DNA from: Taxillus chinensis
Taxonomy: Eukaryota > Streptophyta > Magnoliopsida > Santalales > Loranthaceae
DNA length: 64,000 nucleotides
Direction of reading: 5' to 3'
Assembly: GCA_023512835.1 (NCBI GenBank)
Contig: CM042087.1
Location: 45,800,249 to 45,864,248 of the forward strand
A model generated the notes under the pieces. The model did not search any database and was not told where the DNA came from. It saw only the letters and a list, made by a program, of their open reading frames with translations. Positions 59,923 to 64,000 of the stretch are shown here, in pieces. The position numbers and the translations under genes are program-made. Each line of letters starts with the position of its first letter. Within the stretch, counting starts at the first letter, position 1.

Positions 59923-60348
59923 TTAGACTCCGTAAAAACCGAAACGAGCGGATCTCGAATCTATTGTGAGTTCTACCAACATCTCTGGCTTGTGGAACAC
60001 TTTTGCAAATAGGGATGACAAAGAGTGATAACAAAAAGTCGTGGCCTGGGAGGGTTGAGCATCAGTCGGTCCAATTATGAAGGCCACGTTGTTGGGAACA
60101 ATTACAAACTGGGTGCGCCTTGCGTCGAGGGCATCGCCTAACTGGACATCATCAAGGACAAAGATCATGTTGTTGAGAAACTCTTCAACGGTGACGGCCT
60201 TCTTGACTTTGACTTGGGCATCATTCACCACGGTAGAGAAAATCAAAGGAATCAAGAACCAGGTTGGAGTTGGGTCGCCAATCCCTTTAGATGAGTCACC
60301 AGATGGGAACTCGGCCTCATGTTGTGATTCTTGTGAGCTCGAAAACAT
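59923..60348 (-). CDS. Unidentified 141-aa frame inside element G
   Basis: Minus frame starting MFSSSQESQHEAEF. It includes hydrophobic PTWFLIPLIFSTVV and VIVPNNVAFIIG stretches and FLNNMIFVLDDVQLG. I do not recognise it as gag, protease or any pol domain. Upstream (60349-60704) broken frames could be a gag start. It may be a captured host fragment or chance. No functional claim. Confidence 0.3.
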   Translation of the reverse strand: MFSSSQESQHEAEFPSGDSSKGIGDPTPTWFLIPLIFSTVVNDAQVKVKKAVTVEEFLNNMIFVLDDVQLGDALDARRTQFVIVPNNVAFIIGPTDAQPSQATTFCYHSLSSLFAKVFHKPEMLVELTIDSRSARFGFYGV

Positions 60349-60704
60349 GGTTCATCTTCAACGCTTGAAATATCTTTCACCTCTTGTGAAGTTTGTTGTG
60401 ACCTACGATCATCTCCTTGAGTTCGTCTCGCATCTTATAGGATCTTTTCCCTTGTATGCAAATAATCGATCAATTTTTCCGATTGATTCCGTCTTGGAAT
60501 CGAACCATCTTTGCTAAAGTTGTCGAAAGCTCGTCATGGAATTCTCCAGGGCTTCGAACCGTTGCTGTTCGTCCTTGCCGCCTCCTCCGTCATTACCGAT
60601 GAAGAACGCGAGATAAAATTGAGAAATCTTAATGAGGATCTCTCAATGAAATTGATAACTCAATGAGAAATCTTAACTAGGATCTCTCAATGAAAGCACC
60701 AAAT

Positions 60705-61110
60705 TGTTGAGGACCTTGATTAGGATCCAACAACAATCTAGAGATAGATAACGGAATTTATCCAAACCCTAGCCCAAGCGATTCAAGTATTAAACTGGAA
60801 AAGCGAAATAAGAATAAACCTCTAATACGAGAGTTTATTATTGGTAAAAACACTCTTGAATGATTTATTACATCCGAATGCAAGGCCTATTTATAGGCAA
60901 ACGACTATCTAGGAATTGAAAACTTAATACAATTAGGAAACTATAGTAAAATACTAAAATATCCTAATACGAATTAAATAAAGGAAAGTAATAAAAAGGA
61001 AAGACTTTAATACGATAAGGAAAGTAAATATAAGAAGAATTACAAGCGATAGAAGATGTCTTGCGAACACGATACGTGCACGTGACGCATGTCACAAACA
61101 GTTCTCATCA
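60705..61110 (-). repeat. Element G 5' LTR (right)
   Basis: TGTTGAGGACC...TTCTCATCA, matching 59356-59762. Confidence 0.88.
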
Positions 61111-61115
61111 CATTC

Positions 61116-61781
61116 TTATCACTTGTTACAAACGAAATGCTTTATGCGCTTAGTATTTTCCGTGCAACGCTTATCATGTGTTGAGCTCATTAGAACAGTT
61201 TCAGTTCATAACTTGTTTGTGCAGAGGAGTGGTTCGTAATCAAGTCCTTCACTACTAGTGATGAATTCTCCAAACTCAACCAGGCGTCTATACTTGGGCT
61301 TCTACTCAACTCACGCCAATTGGCTCCTAAGCATCAATTCATGCATCCAAAACTCACAAAAACACGTGACATGCCTCTTAATAACAATGGGGTCGTGACA
61401 AGTGTCACTGCCATTTTCAGAGTGAAAGTAACATGTCTAGCTGGAATAGTAGGAAACCATAACATAACAACTAAAGCATCTTACCGGTTCGTCACAGACG
61501 AGTACAAGTTTATGATGACATTTCGTCAAAAAATGACAGGCAAGTCTGTCCCAATCCACCACCCGGGACACTCCATTATTGTGGAAATAATAAAAGTATT
61601 ATGTGCAACCAACTAGCATCATGGTTTCTATTCATTCACATGTTTTTCTATTCAATTACTCGTTCTTTTTAAAAAAATTTCAACCACATATGTTATGTCT
61701 TTTGTTTCTCCACTCCTCTCTGTTTTTCAAAACCCCCCCGCACTCACACCAAATTAGTAACACAAACCAGAAAATCCCAAA
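61116..61781 (+). promoter_or_regulatory. Upstream region of CNL copy 4
   Basis: 61350-61781 matches 3200-3647 before CNL2. About 170 bases (61170-61345) are not in the CNL2 upstream region. The start context is AAAATGG. The shared 5' UTR phrase ACACCAAATTAGTAAC precedes the ATG. Confidence 0.5.
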
Positions 61782-64000
61782 ATGGAAGTCGCCTCGATAT
61801 TTCTGTCTCCGTTGTTGGAGGTGCTGTTCAACAGACTAGCTTCTCGCGAGCTGCTCAAATTTACGACGCGACAAGGAATCCATCCCCGCCTCAACAAGTT
61901 GAAAGACAATCTCAAATTGATTGCCAAGGTGATTACCCACGCGGAGAATATGCTGTTCCGAGAGACGGAGGTTGATGAATGGTTGGAGGAACTCAGGGAC
62001 TGGGCTTACGATGCCGATGACTTTTTGGATGAAGTCAACACCAGAGCTATGCAAGAAGAGGAGGCCAGGCGCAACAACAGCAGCAGCAGCTCTATCTCTG
62101 CGTTTGTTACAAAGGTACGTGATCTCGGTTCTAGATTCAATCCTGGCAAGTATTCAAAGAACGTGGATGAGCTCAACAGCCGTTTGGACGCTATTTCTGA
62201 ACGGATGCGTAAGATGCATAGCCTCATGAAGATGATTGCCACTGACAATACATCCACACCACCACTGCCAATGTGCCAAAGACCATTGGAAGCCACCGCG
62301 CATGCGTTCGATGCACGGGTGTTCGGAAGGGAGCAAGAAAAGGAGAAGATAATTGAACAGTTAAAAAGAAGCGCGGACGCAGATGTGGAGGTGATTCCCA
62401 TTGTTGGCATGCCGGGCATTGGAAAGACAACCTTGGCTCGTCACGTCTTCCACTCCGTGCAGCAGCAGCAGCAGCAGCCGCCAATTTTTGGTATCATCGG
62501 ATGGGTATGCGTCTCAGACGATTATGATGTGAACAGAATCACCAGGGATATTCTTGAGTCATTCACTTCCGGAGCCTCCGATTTGAGGGGACTGAATCAA
62601 CTTCAGTCTAAACTCAAGGAAGTAGTAGGAGGGAAAAGGTTCCTACTTGTATTGGACGACGTGTGGACCCGGAATTACTGTGATTGGAACGATCTGCTAT
62701 CCCCATTCGGAGTGGGAGCCGCAGGGAGTAAAATATTAGTCACAACTCGGGACGACAGAGTGGCTTCCATGATGCAGGCTGATCTCCCCAAGAAAATTCA
62801 TCACCTGGGAACCTTATGTGACGATGATTGTTGGTCAGTATTTTTGCAACATGTGGTTGCTAAAAGACGTCCCGTTGTCGAGTCAGAGGCAGGGCGTTTC
62901 CGTGTGAAAATTTTGGACAAGTGCAAAGGCCTTCCGTTGGCTGCCAAATTACTTGCAGGGCTTTTGCGCGGCGAAAGTCCAGGGCAGGGTTGGGAGGATA
63001 AATTAAACAGCAGCATCTTGGATGTATCGGAAAATGATGTTGGGTTATCAGGAAGAAAGGGAAATCGTATGCTTCCAGTTGTAATGTTGAGTTACTTTCA
63101 TCTTCCACCACAGTTGAAACGTTGTTTTGCCTATTGCTCTGTGATCCCAGAGGACTACGAATTTCGGGAAGAGGAGGTCGTGATGATGTGGATAGCTGAA
63201 GGTTTAGTTTTGGCAGAAGGAGGTGAACAATTAGAGGTTACGGGTGCTAAATATTTTCGTGAATTAGTGTCACGATCCCTTTTCCAACCGTCGCCCGATG
63301 ATCCATCCCAATTTGTCATGCACGACTTGATTAATGAAATGGCTGAAATCGTAGCCGGAACGTCATGTTTGAAGCTTGATGGAGTTCCTACAATAGATCG
63401 CAGCACCGTAAAAGCTCGTTATTCGTCGTATCGCAATTTTAGTGGACTCCAAACGGAATTTGAGGCCTTCCAAACGACAATACATTTGCGGGAATTCCAA
63501 TCATTTCGCCATACTAGCGGGTGTCCCGATCTTTTAACGAGCTATGTTCCACTTGAATTGTTGATGAAATTGAAATATCTTCGGGTGCTTTGCTTAAGTT
63601 GGTATTCCATCCGAGAACTTCCAGGGGACATTGGTGATCTAATACATCTAAGGCTTGTTGACCTTTCGTACACTTATATCAGAGAATTGCCAAAATCAAC
63701 TTGCCGCCTTTATAATTTGCTGGCCTTGAGATTACAAGGGTGTGAAAGACTTAGGACACTGCCTGCTAAAATGAGGAAGCTAGTAAATTTAAGGAATCTT
63801 GATTGCTCTGGTATATATAAGTTGGAAGCCATGCCGGTGGAAATGGGCAAACTTACTTGCCTCCAAAAGCTGTCTAATTTCATTGTAGGCAAAGGGTTGG
63901 GGCAGGGCGTTGGTGAATTGAAGGGTTTATCACATCTCAAAGGGAGTATCTCAATTTCATTTCTTGAAAACGTTCACGATTCTAAAGAGGCCAAAGAAGC
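61782..64000 (+). CDS. CNL copy 4: CC-NBS-LRR protein, open to window edge
   Basis: I translated this frame from the ATG at 61782 and met no stop up to 64000 (739 codons). The rest of the LRR lies outside. Residues 1-150 are the coiled coil with DADDFLDE. NB-ARC motifs are P-loop GMPGIGKTT (209-217), GWVCVSDDYDV, kinase-2 KRFLLVLDDVW (285-295), GSKILVTTR, GLPLAAKLL, CFAYCSVIPEDY and MHD (513-515). LRRs begin near residue 560 (LMKLKYLRVL, LRELPGD-like units). It is very close to CNL2 and differs mainly around the N-terminal linker and in scattered residues. All sites needed for nucleotide switching are present, so this is a likely working receptor, provided the unseen 3' end is intact. Confidence 0.92.
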   Translation, partial: MEVASIFLSPLLEVLFNRLASRELLKFTTRQGIHPRLNKLKDNLKLIAKVITHAENMLFRETEVDEWLEELRDWAYDADDFLDEVNTRAMQEEEARRNNSSSSSISAFVTKVRDLGSRFNPGKYSKNVDELNSRLDAISERMRKMHSLMKMIATDNTSTPPLPMCQRPLEATAHAFDARVFGREQEKEKIIEQLKRSADADVEVIPIVGMPGIGKTTLARHVFHSVQQQQQQPPIFGIIGWVCVSDDYDVNRITRDILESFTSGASDLRGLNQLQSKLKEVVGGKRFLLVLDDVWTRNYCDWNDLLSPFGVGAAGSKILVTTRDDRVASMMQADLPKKIHHLGTLCDDDCWSVFLQHVVAKRRPVVESEAGRFRVKILDKCKGLPLAAKLLAGLLRGESPGQGWEDKLNSSILDVSENDVGLSGRKGNRMLPVVMLSYFHLPPQLKRCFAYCSVIPEDYEFREEEVVMMWIAEGLVLAEGGEQLEVTGAKYFRELVSRSLFQPSPDDPSQFVMHDLINEMAEIVAGTSCLKLDGVPTIDRSTVKARYSSYRNFSGLQTEFEAFQTTIHLREFQSFRHTSGCPDLLTSYVPLELLMKLKYLRVLCLSWYSIRELPGDIGDLIHLRLVDLSYTYIRELPKSTCRLYNLLALRLQGCERLRTLPAKMRKLVNLRNLDCSGIYKLEAMPVEMGKLTCLQKLSNFIVGKGLGQGVGELKGLSHLKGSISISFLENVHDSKEAKE

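Larger units (their letters stand above)
59356..61110 (-). mobile_element. Element G: small non-autonomous LTR element
   Basis: Target duplication CATTC (59351-59355 and 61111-61115); the empty site is visible as GGCACTCATATCGC near 3044. LTRs 59356-59762 and 60705-61110 (about 406 bases) look about 97% alike. A purine tract (GGGAGGGGGAA on the minus strand) at the left LTR and a primer-like TTTGGTGCTTTCATTGAG at the right LTR give minus orientation. The internal 942 bases lack pol and hold one unidentified frame (59923-60348). CCTATTTATAGG (59538-59549) is the TATA box in the LTR. Confidence 0.85.

Overview
The window is nuclear DNA from a plant, most likely a eudicot. It holds four tandem copies of a coiled-coil NBS-LRR (CNL, RPP13-like) disease-resistance gene, and most of the space between them is filled with nested Ty3/Gypsy LTR retrotransposons. 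The species cannot be named from the sequence alone. No bacterial-type operon, rRNA, tRNA or CRISPR array is visible.

CNL array, all on the + strand. Copy 1 is the last LRR part only (1-954). Copy 2 (3648-7238, with its old C-terminal part to 7975) has an intact 1196-codon NBS-LRR frame. Copy 3 (46340-50608) is a pseudogene with many frame breaks. Copy 4 (61782-64000) is open from its ATG to the window edge. Short remnants of a WD40-repeat gene (WDR76/DRS1-like) lie between the CNL copies at 1938-2143, about 10228-10535, about 25391-25455 and 58197-58405. The ancestral tandem unit was therefore probably 'CNL plus WD40 gene', about 7 kb long. CNL1 to CNL2 is about 7.0 kb, and CNL3 to CNL4 is about 7.2 kb once the two retroelements between them are subtracted.

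Transposon layout. Spacer 2 (8.0-46.3 kb) holds a truncated Tekay-type LTR (8850-9319), a copia-like LTR fragment (9816-10193), and element A (10686-24659, minus strand). A 10-kb Tekay/Del-like chromovirus, element C (11398-21405, minus strand, target duplication GACAT), is nested inside A. A second stack follows: element F (about 26640-27072 and 44226-46137) is split by element D, a Tat/Ogre-like element (27073-44220, target duplication TGCAT). D itself holds a small TRIM-like element E (31644-32840) and a solo LTR of the C family (38732-41156, target duplication TCTTC). Spacer 3 holds a MITE-like insertion just after the CNL3 stop, element B (51505-57980, minus strand, itself cut by a 1.2-kb solo-LTR-like insertion) and small element G (59356-61110, target duplication CATTC).

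Functionally, only CNL2 and CNL4 look able to make NBS-LRR receptors. All the retroelement polyproteins seen carry frameshifts, deletions or insertions and look non-autonomous now. Identities rest on motif recognition by eye. No database search or alignment program was run, and approximate boundaries are marked as such.
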